Origin: Prevotella sp.
GTDB taxonomy: Bacteria; Bacteroidota; Bacteroidia; Bacteroidales; Bacteroidaceae
Length of the DNA stretch: 64,000 bases
Assembly: GCA_017475005.1 (NCBI GenBank)
Contig: JAFVGI010000029.1
Location: 1 to 64,000 of the forward strand
Direction: 5' to 3'
Shown: positions 40,951 through 51,118 of the stretch, piece by piece
Numbering within the stretch: the first letter of the stretch is position 1
Layout: every line of letters begins with the position of its first letter
Position numbers and translations under genes: made by a program
The notes under the pieces: generated by a model
What the model saw: only the letters and a program-made list of their open reading frames with translations
Database searches by the model: none
Told to the model about the DNA's origin: nothing

Positions 40951-42816
40951 ATGTGTGGAATAGTAGGTTACATAGGAAACAAAGATGCTTATCCGATATT
41001 GATTAAGGGCCTTCAACGGCTTGAATATAGAGGATATGATTCAGCCGGTTGTGCTATGCTTTCTGCTAAGGAAAACAAACTCAATGTTTACAAGGCAAAG
41101 GGAAAGGTTAGTGACTTAGTTAAATTCGCCGAAGGAAAAGATGTTTCTGGTAGCATAGGCATTGCACATACACGATGGGCCACTCATGGTGTGCCAAGTG
41201 AATTGAATGCACACCCTCATGTTTCACAATCTGGAAATTTGACACTTGTTCATAATGGAATAATTGAGAATTATGCCACCTTGCGTGAACAGTTGAAGAA
41301 ACATGGCTTTGATTTTAAAAGTGAGACAGATACAGAGGTTCTTGTACAACTCATTGAGTATGTAATGGAGAAAAATGCTGTTGATTTGCCAACGGCTGTC
41401 AGGGTGGCATTAGGAAAAGTTTATGGTGCATATGCTATTGCTGTGATAGATTCTAGAAATCCAAACGTTTTGGTAGCGGCAAGAAAATCTTCTCCATTAG
41501 CTGTCGGCGTTGTGGATGATAATTCGGAATTCTTTTTGGCTTCAGATGCTTCTCCTATTGCAGAATATACAAATCATATAGTATATCTCAAAGATGAAGA
41601 GGTCGCTGTGATAGAAAGAGGTGAACAACTGCGAGTATATAACCTCAATGGCGAAAAGTCAAAGACAGAAGTAAAGGAGGTCGATGTTGATTTGTCCATG
41701 CTTGATCATGAAGGATTTCCACATTTTATGCTTAAAGAAATCTTCGACCAGCCCAATGTGTTGAGAGATTGTATGAGTGGTCGTGTGATAGAATCTCCTT
41801 TTACTCACCATCCTGATGTGCTTTTGTCGGCTGTAAGGGGACATCGCAGGGAATTGCTGCAGGCTAAACGTATAGTGATAGTATCATGTGGAACATCATG
41901 GCATGCTGGATTGATAGGAAAACAACTGATAGAACATTTCTGTCGTATTCCTGTTGAAGTGGCATATGCGTCAGAATTCCGCTATTCAAATCCTGTCATA
42001 GAGCCAAATGATGTTGTTATGGCTATTTCACAATCAGGAGAAACTGCAGATACCTTAGCTGCCATACAGATGGCAAAAGAAAAAGGTGCTTTGATATATG
42101 GTATAGTAAACGGTGTAGGTTCCAGCATCGCGCGAGAGTCTGATACCGGTACATATATCCATGTTGGTCCTGAAATAGGTGTGGCTTCTACAAAAGCTTT
42201 TACAGGTCAGGTGGTAGTCTTGACAATGATAGCCTTGGCTCTTGGAATGGTTAAAGGTACTGTAGAGGAAGACGAGTTTGAAGAAACAATAAAGGAACTT
42301 CAAAATATTCCTGACAAAATAAAAAAGGTATTAGAACAGAACGATAAGATACAAAAGTTGGCTGTTAAGTTTACTTTTGCACACAATTTCTTGTATTTGG
42401 GTCGTGGTTGGAACTATCCTGTAGCATTGGAAGGCGCATTGAAACTGAAGGAAATCAGTTATATACATGCAGAAGGTTATCCTGCTGCAGAAATGAAGCA
42501 TGGTCCGATTGCTCTTGTTGATGAAGAGATGCCTGTTGTTTTTATAGCAACCCATCATAAACTCTATAGGAAGATTATTTCCAATATGCAGGAGGTGATA
42601 TCAAGAAAAGGGCATATCATAGCAATTGTAACAGAAGGCGATGAAGAAATAAAAAAGATGGTGGATGAGGTAATCGAAGTCCCAAATACGTTAGCATGTC
42701 TCGCTCCATTGCTCAGTGTTATCCCTTTGCAACTTTTATCATATCATGTTGCAGTAGCAAAAGGTCTGAATGTTGACCAACCGCGCAATTTAGCAAAATC
42801 AGTAACAGTAGAATAA
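40951..42816 (+). CDS. glmS: Glutamine-fructose-6-phosphate aminotransferase
   Basis: Makes glucosamine 6-phosphate for peptidoglycan and lipid A. 621 residues. Met1 is followed by Cys2 (MCGIVGYIGNKDAYPILIKG), the N-terminal nucleophile of the glutaminase domain after Met removal. The SIS sugar-isomerase domains follow with SCGTSWHAGLIGKQL, SQSGETADTLAA and the C-terminal KSVTVE. Complete length and motifs. Downstream it is followed by carB after 41 bases. Confidence 0.95.
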   Translation: MCGIVGYIGNKDAYPILIKGLQRLEYRGYDSAGCAMLSAKENKLNVYKAKGKVSDLVKFAEGKDVSGSIGIAHTRWATHGVPSELNAHPHVSQSGNLTLVHNGIIENYATLREQLKKHGFDFKSETDTEVLVQLIEYVMEKNAVDLPTAVRVALGKVYGAYAIAVIDSRNPNVLVAARKSSPLAVGVVDDNSEFFLASDASPIAEYTNHIVYLKDEEVAVIERGEQLRVYNLNGEKSKTEVKEVDVDLSMLDHEGFPHFMLKEIFDQPNVLRDCMSGRVIESPFTHHPDVLLSAVRGHRRELLQAKRIVIVSCGTSWHAGLIGKQLIEHFCRIPVEVAYASEFRYSNPVIEPNDVVMAISQSGETADTLAAIQMAKEKGALIYGIVNGVGSSIARESDTGTYIHVGPEIGVASTKAFTGQVVVLTMIALALGMVKGTVEEDEFEETIKELQNIPDKIKKVLEQNDKIQKLAVKFTFAHNFLYLGRGWNYPVALEGALKLKEISYIHAEGYPAAEMKHGPIALVDEEMPVVFIATHHKLYRKIISNMQEVISRKGHIIAIVTEGDEEIKKMVDEVIEVPNTLACLAPLLSVIPLQLLSYHVAVAKGLNVDQPRNLAKSVTVE

Positions 42817-42857
42817 ATAATAAAAAAAGGTATTAAGGTTTAAAAGATTATAAACAA

Positions 42858-45800
42858 ATGAAAAAAGTTCTCGTTTTGGGTTCTGGCGCCCTTAAAATTG
42901 GTCAGGCTGGTGAATTTGACTATTCTGGTTCACAAGCACTTAAAGCTCTACGTGAAGAAGGTATTAGCAGTGTGCTTATTAATCCAAACATTGCAACAAT
43001 TCAGACTAGTGAAGGAATTGCAGATAAGGTGTACTTCCTTCCTGTTAATACACATTTTGTAACAGAGGTCATTAAGAAGGAACGTCCTGACGGAATCCTT
43101 CTGGCTTTCGGTGGACAGACAGCATTAAACTGCGGTACAGAACTTTACAAGACAGGTGTTCTGAAAGAATATGGTGTTCAAGTATTGGGAACATCAGTAC
43201 AGGCAATTATGAACACAGAGGACAGAGACCTCTTCGTTAAGGAATTAAATAAGATAGACCTTAAGGTTCCTGTATCACAGGCATGTGAAACATTGGAAGA
43301 TGCTATTGCAACAGCACGTCGCATAGGATATCCTATCATGATACGTTCTGCATACGCACTTGGTGGACTTGGTTCTGGTGTTTGTCCAGACGAAAAGACT
43401 TTCAAGGAAATTGCTGAAAGTGCATTTACTTTTGCTCCACAGGTATTGGTAGAGGAAAGTTTGAAGGGATGGAAAGAAATAGAATTCGAGTGTATCCGTG
43501 ATGCTAATGACCATTGCTTTACTGTTGCTTCAATGGAGAACTTTGATCCATTGGGAATACATACTGGTGAATCAATTGTTGTTGCACCTACATGTTCTCT
43601 AACAGAAGAGCAGGTGAAGATGCTGCAGGATATCACCATTAAGTGTGTTCGCCATCTTAATATTGTAGGTGAGTGTAACATACAGTTTGCGTTCAATGCA
43701 GAAAATAATGACTATCGTATTATTGAGATTAATGCTCGTTTGAGTCGTTCATCTGCTTTGGCATCTAAGGCTACTGGTTATCCTCTTGCTTTTGTCGCTG
43801 CAAAGATTGCTCTCGGATATACCCTTGATCAGATTGGTGAGATGGGAACTCCAAACTCTGCATATGTAGCTCCATCTCTTGACTATATGATATGTAAGAT
43901 TCCTCGTTGGGATCTTACCAAGTTCTCTGGAGTCAGCCGTAAGATTGGTTCTTCCATGAAGTCAGTAGGTGAAATCATGTCAATCGGTCGCTCTTTCGAG
44001 GAAATGCTCCAGAAAGGATTGCGTATGATTGGTCAGGGTATGCATGGCTTTGTAGGTAATGATCACATTAAGTTTGATGACCTTGACGAAGAACTTTCTA
44101 ACCCAACAGACCTCCGTATTTTTGCTATCGCACAAGCTTTGGAGAAGGGATATACTATTGAGCGCCTTTATGAGCTCACCAAGATTGACCCATGGTTTAT
44201 TGAGCGCATGAAGAATATTGTTGATTTCAAGCATAAGCTTCAAACCTACAATAGTGTTAGTGAGATTCCTGCTGACGTTATGCGTCAGGCAAAGGTAATG
44301 GGATTCTCTGATTTCCAGATTGCACGTTTCGTCCTCAAGACAGAGGGCACCAATATGGAAAAAGAGAATCTGGAAGTAAGAAAATACCGTAAGCAACTCG
44401 GCATCCTTCCAGCAGTAAAGCGTATTGAAACTGTTGCTTCTGAGCATCCGGAACTTACGAATTACTTATACATGACTTATGCTGTTGAGGGACATGACGT
44501 TAACTATTACAAGAATGAGAAGAGCGTTATTGTTCTTGGTTCTGGTGCTTATCGTATTGGTTCTTCTGTAGAGTTTGACTGGTGTTCAGTAAATGCTATC
44601 CAGACAGCACGCAAGTTGGGCTATAAGTCAATAATGATTAACTATAACCCAGAAACAGTTTCTACTGACTACGATATGTGTGACAGACTCTATTTTGATG
44701 AGCTCTCATTCGAACGCGTTATGGATGTCTTCGACCTTGAGCAGTCACGTGGTGTGATTGTTTCTGTAGGTGGCCAGATACCAAACAACCTTGCAATGAA
44801 ACTCCATCGTCAGAGTGTGCCAATCTTGGGTACTAGCCCAGTATCTATCGATAGAGCTGAAAACAGAGGAAAATTCTCTTCTATGCTTGATCAACTAGGA
44901 ATAGATCAGCCTAAATGGAGTGCTTTGACATCAATGGATGATATCAACAAATTCATAGAGGAAGTTGGTTATCCAGTTCTTGTAAGACCTTCTTACGTGC
45001 TGTCAGGTGCAGCAATGAATGTCTGCTATGATGACGAAGAACTGAAGCGCTTCTTGGCTGCTGCTTCTGAGGTAAGTAAGGAATATCCTGTTGTTGTTTC
45101 TCAGTTCATGCAGGAGACAAACGAGATAGAGTTTGATGGTGTAGCACAAAATGGTGAGGTCGTAGAATATGGTATCTCTGAGCATATTGAGTATGCAGGC
45201 GTTCACTCTGGTGATGCTACAATGGTATTCCCTGCTCAGGATGTCACTTTCGCAACTATCCGTCAGATTAAGAAGATGTCTCGTGCTATTGCAAAGGAAT
45301 TGAACATCTCTGGTCCGTTCAATATACAGTATTTGGCAAAGGGTAGGGATGTAAAGGTTATCGAATGTAACCTCCGTGCATCACGTTCTTTTCCATTTGT
45401 ATCAAAGGTTCTCAAGCGCAACTTCATTGAGACAGCAACAAGAATAATGCTTGATGCTCCATATCAGAAGCCAGACAAGTCAGAATTTGATATCGACAGA
45501 ATGGGTGTTAAGTCAAGTCAGTTCTCTTTCGCTCGTTTGCAGAATGCTGACCCTGTTCTTGGTGTTGATATGTCATCAACAGGTGAGGTGGGATGTCTTG
45601 GTGACTCATACGAAGAGGCTCTCCTCAATTCTATGATAGCAACAGGATACAAGATTCCTTCAAAGGATAAGGGTATCATGTTGTCATCTGGTGGCACAAA
45701 GGAGAAGGCTTCTCTGTTGGATGCAGCAATGGCATTGCAGAAAGCTGGATATACTATCTATGCAACAGAAGGAACAGCAAACTATCTCAATGATAACTAC

Positions 45801-46076
45801 ATCAAGGCTATAGCAGTAGGATGGCCTGACGAGACACAGAAGGATGCTCCAAACGTAATGGATATGATTCATGACCATAAGTTTGACCTTATTGTGAATA
45901 TTCCTAAGAATCATACAAAGCGTGAGCTGACAAATGGTTACAAGATTCGTCGTGGTGCAATCGATCATAACATTCCTCTGATCACAAATGCCCGTCTGGC
46001 ATCTGCATTTATCCATGCATTCACTACGCTTTCAGTTGATGATTTAGGAATCAAGTCTTGGCAAGATTATAAATAA
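42858..46076 (+). CDS. carB: Carbamoyl-phosphate synthase large subunit
   Basis: 1072 residues, full length. Two ATP-grasp halves each begin with a nucleotide motif: VLVLGSGALKIGQAGEFDYS at the front and VIVLGSGAYRIGSSVEFDW near residue 555. The C-terminal MGS-like domain (DKGIMLSSGGTKEKASLLDA) carries the allosteric site. It supplies carbamoyl phosphate for pyrimidine and arginine synthesis. A small-subunit carA gene is absent between glmS and carB, where only 41 bases lie, so the glutaminase partner must be encoded elsewhere. dapA follows after 4 bases. Confidence 0.95.
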   Translation: MKKVLVLGSGALKIGQAGEFDYSGSQALKALREEGISSVLINPNIATIQTSEGIADKVYFLPVNTHFVTEVIKKERPDGILLAFGGQTALNCGTELYKTGVLKEYGVQVLGTSVQAIMNTEDRDLFVKELNKIDLKVPVSQACETLEDAIATARRIGYPIMIRSAYALGGLGSGVCPDEKTFKEIAESAFTFAPQVLVEESLKGWKEIEFECIRDANDHCFTVASMENFDPLGIHTGESIVVAPTCSLTEEQVKMLQDITIKCVRHLNIVGECNIQFAFNAENNDYRIIEINARLSRSSALASKATGYPLAFVAAKIALGYTLDQIGEMGTPNSAYVAPSLDYMICKIPRWDLTKFSGVSRKIGSSMKSVGEIMSIGRSFEEMLQKGLRMIGQGMHGFVGNDHIKFDDLDEELSNPTDLRIFAIAQALEKGYTIERLYELTKIDPWFIERMKNIVDFKHKLQTYNSVSEIPADVMRQAKVMGFSDFQIARFVLKTEGTNMEKENLEVRKYRKQLGILPAVKRIETVASEHPELTNYLYMTYAVEGHDVNYYKNEKSVIVLGSGAYRIGSSVEFDWCSVNAIQTARKLGYKSIMINYNPETVSTDYDMCDRLYFDELSFERVMDVFDLEQSRGVIVSVGGQIPNNLAMKLHRQSVPILGTSPVSIDRAENRGKFSSMLDQLGIDQPKWSALTSMDDINKFIEEVGYPVLVRPSYVLSGAAMNVCYDDEELKRFLAAASEVSKEYPVVVSQFMQETNEIEFDGVAQNGEVVEYGISEHIEYAGVHSGDATMVFPAQDVTFATIRQIKKMSRAIAKELNISGPFNIQYLAKGRDVKVIECNLRASRSFPFVSKVLKRNFIETATRIMLDAPYQKPDKSEFDIDRMGVKSSQFSFARLQNADPVLGVDMSSTGEVGCLGDSYEEALLNSMIATGYKIPSKDKGIMLSSGGTKEKASLLDAAMALQKAGYTIYATEGTANYLNDNYIKAIAVGWPDETQKDAPNVMDMIHDHKFDLIVNIPKNHTKRELTNGYKIRRGAIDHNIPLITNARLASAFIHAFTTLSVDDLGIKSWQDYK

Positions 46077-46080
46077 ACGT

Positions 46081-46965
46081 ATGAATAATATATTTCGTGG
46101 CTTAGGAATAGCCCTTGTTACTCCGTTCACAGATGATGGTAAGATAGATTACGAGACTCTATCATCCATTATAGAATACCAGTTAAGCAATGATGCGGAT
46201 TTTCTCTGCATCCTTGCTACTACTGGCGAGACTCCTTGCCTTTCTACAGAAGAATATTGGGCAGTAAAGGAGTTTATCGTCAAGCAGGTTCATGGTAGAG
46301 TGCCGCTCCTTATGGGTTGTGGTGGAAATAATACCGCTGCCATAGTGGAAACTCTCAAGACAGGTGACTTTAGTGGTATAGACGGCATACTTAGTATATG
46401 TCCTTATTATAATAAGCCTTCTCAGGAAGGTCTGTATCAACATTTCAAAGCCATTTCCGCAGCTACCAAATTGCCTATTGTTATGTATAACGTTCCTGGG
46501 CGTACTGGTATTAATCTGAAACCTGAGACAACCTGCCGTCTGGCAAACGATTGTGATAATATCGTTGCTATCAAAGAAGCAAGTGGCTCTATAGAACAAG
46601 TTGACGAAATAATAAAGTATAAGCCAAAGGACTTTGAAGTACTTTCTGGGGACGATGCTATTACCTTTCATATGATAGCAACAGGTGCTGTCGGAGTTAT
46701 TTCTGTAATAGGAAATGCCCTGCCAAAGGAATTCTCCCGAATGATACGTCTGGAATTCCGTGGACAGTTTGAGGCTGCTCAGAAGATACATCATAAGTTT
46801 ACAGACCTCTATAGTCTTCTCTTCGTAGATGGCAATCCTGCTGGTGTGAAGGCTTTGATGTCTGAGATGGGACTGCTGAAGAACAATCTTCGTCTGCCGC
46901 TCGTTCCAACACGACTGACAACACGCCAGAAGATAGCAGAAGTACTGAAAGGCTTGAAGTTGTAA
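46081..46965 (+). CDS. dapA: 4-hydroxy-tetrahydrodipicolinate synthase
   Basis: Condenses pyruvate and aspartate semialdehyde toward lysine and diaminopimelate. 294 residues, TIM barrel. Features are GIALVTPFTDDGKIDYETL, ATTGETPCLSTEE, the tyrosine segment MYNVPGRTGINL and the Schiff-base lysine in AIKEASGSI. Length and sequence fit DapA closely. The gene begins 4 bases after carB, so it is probably in one transcript with it. Confidence 0.94.
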   Translation: MNNIFRGLGIALVTPFTDDGKIDYETLSSIIEYQLSNDADFLCILATTGETPCLSTEEYWAVKEFIVKQVHGRVPLLMGCGGNNTAAIVETLKTGDFSGIDGILSICPYYNKPSQEGLYQHFKAISAATKLPIVMYNVPGRTGINLKPETTCRLANDCDNIVAIKEASGSIEQVDEIIKYKPKDFEVLSGDDAITFHMIATGAVGVISVIGNALPKEFSRMIRLEFRGQFEAAQKIHHKFTDLYSLLFVDGNPAGVKALMSEMGLLKNNLRLPLVPTRLTTRQKIAEVLKGLKL

Positions 46966-47014
46966 TTTTATCGTATCTAAAATTTCCCGATAGATATTGG
47001 TTAATTTAGAAATC

Positions 47015-47614
47015 ATGGCATTCATCGAACGTGACATCCTACCAAGGTATGCTGCGTTCGATGTTGCACATAATATGGAGCATGTTACCCGTGTAATACG
47101 TTCTTCAGTATCCATTGCGCAGAAGATGGGTGCTGATGAGGATATGGCATATGTCATTGCTGCATATCATGATTTAGGTCTTGAAGGCCCCCGCGCTATA
47201 CATCATGTTACATCCGGGAAAATCCTGCAGGCAGATCAGCGACTGAAGAAATGGTTCTCTGATATGCAGATAAGGATAATGAAGGAGGCTGTCGAAGACC
47301 ATCGGGCTTCTGCCTCCAGGGCTCCACGCTCTATTTATGGCAAGATAGTAGCTGAGGCTGACCGGGACCTTAATCCTACGTCTGTTTTCAAGCGTACTAT
47401 ACAGTATGGCAAGTCCCATTATCCGGAAATGAATAAAGAGGAGCATTGGAAGAGATTTTGTGAACATATGCAGGAGAAATATTCCACGGCTGGATATATA
47501 AAGTTGTGGATAGAAGGTTCGCAAAATGAGAAAGACCTGTCCACTCTTCGCAATATTATAAACAACAAGACGCTTCTTAGAGAGAAATTTGAAGAATTAT
47601 GGTCATTGACATAA
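47015..47614 (+). CDS. HD-domain phosphohydrolase
   Basis: 199 residues from ATG 47015 (AFIERDILPRYAAF); a TTG at 46997 would add six residues. The HD superfamily metal motif is visible as HNMEHVTRV, AAYHDLGLEGPRAIHH and VEDHRAS. Such proteins hydrolyse nucleotides or phosphate monoesters. It overlaps menA by 16 bases, so the two are co-translated. Substrate unknown. Confidence 0.75.
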   Translation: MAFIERDILPRYAAFDVAHNMEHVTRVIRSSVSIAQKMGADEDMAYVIAAYHDLGLEGPRAIHHVTSGKILQADQRLKKWFSDMQIRIMKEAVEDHRASASRAPRSIYGKIVAEADRDLNPTSVFKRTIQYGKSHYPEMNKEEHWKRFCEHMQEKYSTAGYIKLWIEGSQNEKDLSTLRNIINNKTLLREKFEELWSLT

Positions 47615-48546
47615 AGACTGGCAAAGCAGACAACTCGGATAACATTCGTCAGAATTCCCTTAAGGCATGGATACTCGCAGCTCGTCCCAAGACGCTTTCT
47701 GGTGCTATGGTTCCTGTTATGCTGAGTTCGGCCTTCGCCTGGAAGACGATATATGATACCGGTTTTCTTGGGTTGAATGATGACGAACTCACTGTTCGTA
47801 TCGTCGCAAATGTATTGTGTTTCCTCTTTGCCATGATAATGCAGATAGATGCTAATTTCGTCAATGACTATTTTGATTGCATTCATGGCAATGACAATGA
47901 AACCCGTCTGGGCCCTGAGCGTGCATGTGCTATGGGATGGGTGTCCCTTCCTGCTATGCGGTGGGCTATGGCTATAACAACTGCCATTGCTGGCCTCATT
48001 GGTTTGCCATTGATTCTTGTCGGAGGATGGGAAATGATACTGGTAGGAGTTTTCTGCATACTGTTCTGTTTCCTCTATACCACATGCCTTGCAGGATTGG
48101 GGCTGGGCGATTTGTTGGTCGTAATATTCTTTGGCATAATACCTGTATGCTTCACATCTTATCTAGTATGTGGTGTAATGCCTTGGATACTGGGCATTGC
48201 TTGTGGCCTTGTAGTGGATACCCTGCTTATTGTCAACAATTATCGTGATTATGACAATGACAGAAATGCCGGCAAGCGCACACTCGTTGTTATGATTGGC
48301 AGGAAATATACCGAATGGTTATATATCACATTGCCAACATTGGCACTCGTTGCAGTCCTCTTTCAATACGGATGGAGCGAGAAGAATATGCTACTCTGCT
48401 TTTGCGTGTATTTCCTGTTCGTACAGAGTTGGAATCAGATGCGTATGATTAAATCGGGTAGGGCATTGAATAAAATACTCGGTAAGACGGCAAGAAATAT
48501 CTTTCTTTTTGGCATATTGATAAGTTTGCTTATCATTTTTTCATAA
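47599..48546 (+). CDS. menA: 1,4-dihydroxy-2-naphthoate polyprenyltransferase
   Basis: 315 residues, UbiA-family membrane protein with eight or nine helices. The prenyl-diphosphate sites are DANFVNDYFDCIHGND and NNYRDYDNDRNAGKRTLV. It attaches the isoprenoid tail in menaquinone synthesis at the inner membrane. N-terminus starts ILAARPKTLSGAMVPVML as in MenA. Start ATG 47599 overlaps the end of the HD gene. No other men genes are in the window. Confidence 0.9.
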   Translation: MVIDIKTGKADNSDNIRQNSLKAWILAARPKTLSGAMVPVMLSSAFAWKTIYDTGFLGLNDDELTVRIVANVLCFLFAMIMQIDANFVNDYFDCIHGNDNETRLGPERACAMGWVSLPAMRWAMAITTAIAGLIGLPLILVGGWEMILVGVFCILFCFLYTTCLAGLGLGDLLVVIFFGIIPVCFTSYLVCGVMPWILGIACGLVVDTLLIVNNYRDYDNDRNAGKRTLVVMIGRKYTEWLYITLPTLALVAVLFQYGWSEKNMLLCFCVYFLFVQSWNQMRMIKSGRALNKILGKTARNIFLFGILISLLIIFS

Positions 48547-48590
48547 AAGTGTTTATTTATTGCTCATATTTTAAAATCTGCGCAATTAAA

Positions 48591-48622
48591 TTTGCTATTT
48601 TCGTATAAAATGTGTAACTTTG
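48591..48622 (+). promoter_or_regulatory. Promoter of serC-serA
   Basis: TTTG (48591-48594), 20 bases, TAACTTTG (48615-48622): the best example of the Bacteroidetes promoter in this window. It lies 47 bases before serC. Confidence 0.8.
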
Positions 48623-48668
48623 CGGTCTAATTAAAGGAAATTATATTTTATTTAAATAAAAGAAAACT

Positions 48669-49736
48669 ATGAAGAAGTACAATTTTAATGCAGGTCCATC
48701 AATTCTCCCACGTGAGGTAATTGAGCAGACTGCAGCTGCTTGTCTTGATTTTGACAATTCAGGACTTTCTCTTATGGAGATTTCACATCGTGCAAAGAAT
48801 TTTCAGCCTATCGTTGATGAGGCTGAGGCTCTTATGAAGGAACTTCTCGACATCCCAGAGGGTTACAAGGTATTGTTCCTCGGTGGTGGTGCATCGCTTG
48901 AGTTCTGCATGATTCCTTACAACTTCCTCGAGAAGAAGGCAGCATACCTCAATACTGGTGTATGGGCTACAAAGGCACAGAAGGAAGCAAAGCTCTTTGG
49001 TGAGGTTGTAGAAGTAGCATCTTCTGCTGACAAGAACTTCACTTACATCCCAAAGAACTTCACCATCCCAACAGATGCTGACTATTTCCACATCACAAGC
49101 AACAATACCATCTACGGTACAGAGATGCGTTATGATTTGGATTCTCCAGTTCCTATGATTGCTGATATGTCATCTGACATCCTGTCTCGTCCTGTTGACG
49201 TAAGCAAGTATGCTATGATTTACGGCGGCGCACAGAAGAACCTCTCTATGGCAGGTGTTACATTCGTTATCGTTAAGGAAGACGCTCTGGGTAAGGTGTC
49301 TCGTCCTATCCCAACAATGCTCGACTACCGTACTCACGTTAAGAAGGGCTCTATGTTCAATACTCCTCCAGTAGTACCTATCTATGCAGCGCTTATGAAC
49401 CTCCGTTATATCAAGGCTCAGGGTGGTGTCGTAGCTATGGACAAGCTTGCTAAGCAGCGTGCTGAAATCGTTTATGGTGAGATTGACCGCAACAAGCTCT
49501 TCGTTGGTACAGCAGAGGAGGATTCTCGCTCACTGATGAACATCACATTCGTCCTCAAGCCAGAGTATCAGGAGCTGCAGGATGAGTTCATGGCATTCGC
49601 TACTTCTAAAGGTATGGTAGGTGTCAAGGGTCACCGTGACGTTGGTGGCTTCCGCGCTTCTTGTTACAATGCTATGTCTATCGAAGGCTGTGAGGCTCTC
49701 GTGGCTTGCATGAAGGAGTTTGAGGCTCAGCACTAA
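48669..49736 (+). CDS. serC: Phosphoserine aminotransferase
   Basis: Converts 3-phosphohydroxypyruvate to phosphoserine, with PLP. 355 residues starting [20 protein letters not shown]. Other family segments are [35 protein letters not shown] with the PLP lysine, and [19 protein letters not shown] near the end. The codon use is markedly biased, as for a highly expressed gene. It forms an operon with serA, 26 bases downstream. Confidence 0.96.
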   Translation: MKKYNFNAGPSILPREVIEQTAAACLDFDNSGLSLMEISHRAKNFQPIVDEAEALMKELLDIPEGYKVLFLGGGASLEFCMIPYNFLEKKAAYLNTGVWATKAQKEAKLFGEVVEVASSADKNFTYIPKNFTIPTDADYFHITSNNTIYGTEMRYDLDSPVPMIADMSSDILSRPVDVSKYAMIYGGAQKNLSMAGVTFVIVKEDALGKVSRPIPTMLDYRTHVKKGSMFNTPPVVPIYAALMNLRYIKAQGGVVAMDKLAKQRAEIVYGEIDRNKLFVGTAEEDSRSLMNITFVLKPEYQELQDEFMAFATSKGMVGVKGHRDVGGFRASCYNAMSIEGCEALVACMKEFEAQH

Positions 49737-49762
49737 ATTCAAAATCTCAATAGAAAAAGAAA

Positions 49763-50683
49763 ATGGCTAAAGTATTAATAGCAACAGAAAAGCCTTTTGC
49801 AGCATCTGCTGTCAAAGGTATAAAGGAAATCATTGAGAATGCCGGTTTCGAGCTGGCACTCCTTGAGAAATATACAGAGAAGGCACAGCTTCTTGCTGCT
49901 GTGGCAGACGTTGATGCTATCATCATCCGTTCTGACAAGATTGATGCAGAGGTTATGGATGCTGCAAAGAATCTTAAGATTGTTGTTCGTGCCGGTGCAG
50001 GCTACGACAATGTTGATCTCGAGGCTGCAACAGCTCATAACGTTGTTGTAATGAACACTCCTGGTCAGAATGCCAACGCAGTGGCTGAGCTCGTTCTCGG
50101 TCTTCTCGTTTATTGCGTTCGTAACTTCTATAATGGCAAGGCCGGTTCTGAGCTGATGGGTAAGAAGCTCGGCATCCTCGCTTTCGGTAATGTAGGCCGC
50201 AACGTTGCCCGCATCGCCAAGGGCTTCGGCATGGAGGTTTGCGCTTATGATGCATACTGCCCAGCAGACGTTATCGAGGCAGCAGGCGTAAAGGCTTGCG
50301 CTTCACAGGCAGACCTCTTCAAGGAGGCTGACATCGTTTCTCTCCACATCCCTGCAACAGCAGAGACAAAGCAGAGCATCAACTACGACCTCTGCTCTAC
50401 AATGAAGAAGGGCGCCATCCTCATCAACTCTGCCCGTAAGGAAGTTATCGACGAGGCTGGTCTGCTCAAGCTCATGGCAGAGCGCGAAGACCTGAAGTAC
50501 ATCACCGACATCATGCCTGATGCTGATGCAGACTTCAAGAAGTTCGAAGGCCGTTACTTCTCTACACCAAAGAAGATGGGTGCACAGACAGCAGAGGCAA
50601 ACACCAACGCAGGTCTCGCTGCAGCAAACCAGATTGTAGGTTACATCAAGGAAGGCATCACAAAGTTCCAGGTGAACAAGTAA
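49763..50683 (+). CDS. serA: D-3-phosphoglycerate dehydrogenase
   Basis: First step of serine synthesis. 306 residues, the short form without ACT domain. The NAD site reads LGILAFGNVGRNVARIAKGF; substrate-binding parts RAGAGYDNVDLEAA and NTPGQNANAVAELVLG are typical. The final catalytic region (LKYITDIMPDAD, then KKMGAQTAEAN) is more divergent, as in Bacteroidales SerA. A terminator follows 27 bases after the stop. With serC it makes a two-gene operon; serB is elsewhere. Confidence 0.93.
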   Translation: MAKVLIATEKPFAASAVKGIKEIIENAGFELALLEKYTEKAQLLAAVADVDAIIIRSDKIDAEVMDAAKNLKIVVRAGAGYDNVDLEAATAHNVVVMNTPGQNANAVAELVLGLLVYCVRNFYNGKAGSELMGKKLGILAFGNVGRNVARIAKGFGMEVCAYDAYCPADVIEAAGVKACASQADLFKEADIVSLHIPATAETKQSINYDLCSTMKKGAILINSARKEVIDEAGLLKLMAEREDLKYITDIMPDADADFKKFEGRYFSTPKKMGAQTAEANTNAGLAAANQIVGYIKEGITKFQVNK

Positions 50684-50710
50684 TCCCCTGCGATTTACAA
50701 TAAAAAAAGA

Positions 50711-50747
50711 ATGAGGATGTGTCAATAGGCACATCCTCATTTGTTTT
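50711..50747 (+). terminator. Rho-independent terminator of serC-serA
   Basis: ATGAGGATGTG pairs with CACATCCTCAT around an 8-base loop and is followed by TTGTTTT. Confidence 0.9.
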
Positions 50748-50884
50748 AATTCTCCGTTCTGCCACCGGTATCGTCACCGCCTCCGCTTGGGGTGTCACCT
50801 CCATTGTCATCACCGATAGTAGAGTGACGGCTTAATGTCAGAAAGTTGCAAGTCCTCAGCCTTTGCCACCCATTTTTTTACCAT
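50746..50884 (-). pseudogene. Small frame with HU-type Gly/Asp tail, broken by one base
   Basis: On the minus strand ATG 50884 opens MVKKWVAKAEDLQLSDIKPS and then stops after LYYR. One base later, in the next frame, comes GDDNGGDTPSGGGDDTGGRT ending EN before TAA. That tail has the same composition as the tail of the HU-HIG protein at 1377. Removing the single C in TATCGG would join the two parts into about 45 residues. The leader (50885-50919) matches that of the HU gene, and a tandem array lies directly upstream. I read it as a decayed or reduced HU-associated gene. A real short peptide of 24 residues is possible. Confidence 0.5.
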
Positions 50885-50919
50885 AGCGTTTGTTTTTTAG
50901 GGTTAATAATATTTTATAA

Positions 50920-50997
50920 GTTGGCGCGCACTGATTATGAAGTTGGCGCGCACCGATTGTGAAGTTGGCGCGCACCAATTGTCAGGTTGGCGCGCAC
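50920..50997. repeat. Tandem array of four GTTGGCGCGCAC cores, exact 22-bp period
   Basis: The core GTTGGCGCGCAC starts at 50920, 50942, 50964 and 50986. Ten-base spacers are similar (TGATTATGAA, CGATTGTGAA, CAATTGTCAG). The centre GCGCGC is self-complementary. Period, copy spacing and position upstream of an HU-type tail parallel the array at 1162-1332, although the core sequence is unrelated. Confidence 0.9.
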
Positions 50998-51118
50998 CAG
51001 TTTTTTATCGGTCAGCACTAATTTTAATTTTCATGCTGCAATAGAACGATTTTTTTCGCAAACAAAAATAGTGTTAGTTTTTTGTTTTTCATTTTTGGGG
51101 TTTTAAATGGATATATAC

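Noticed and set aside
50920..50997. Plasmid-type iterons or a replication origin
   Set aside because: Iteron spacing fits, but there is no Rep gene and the surrounding genes are chromosomal.
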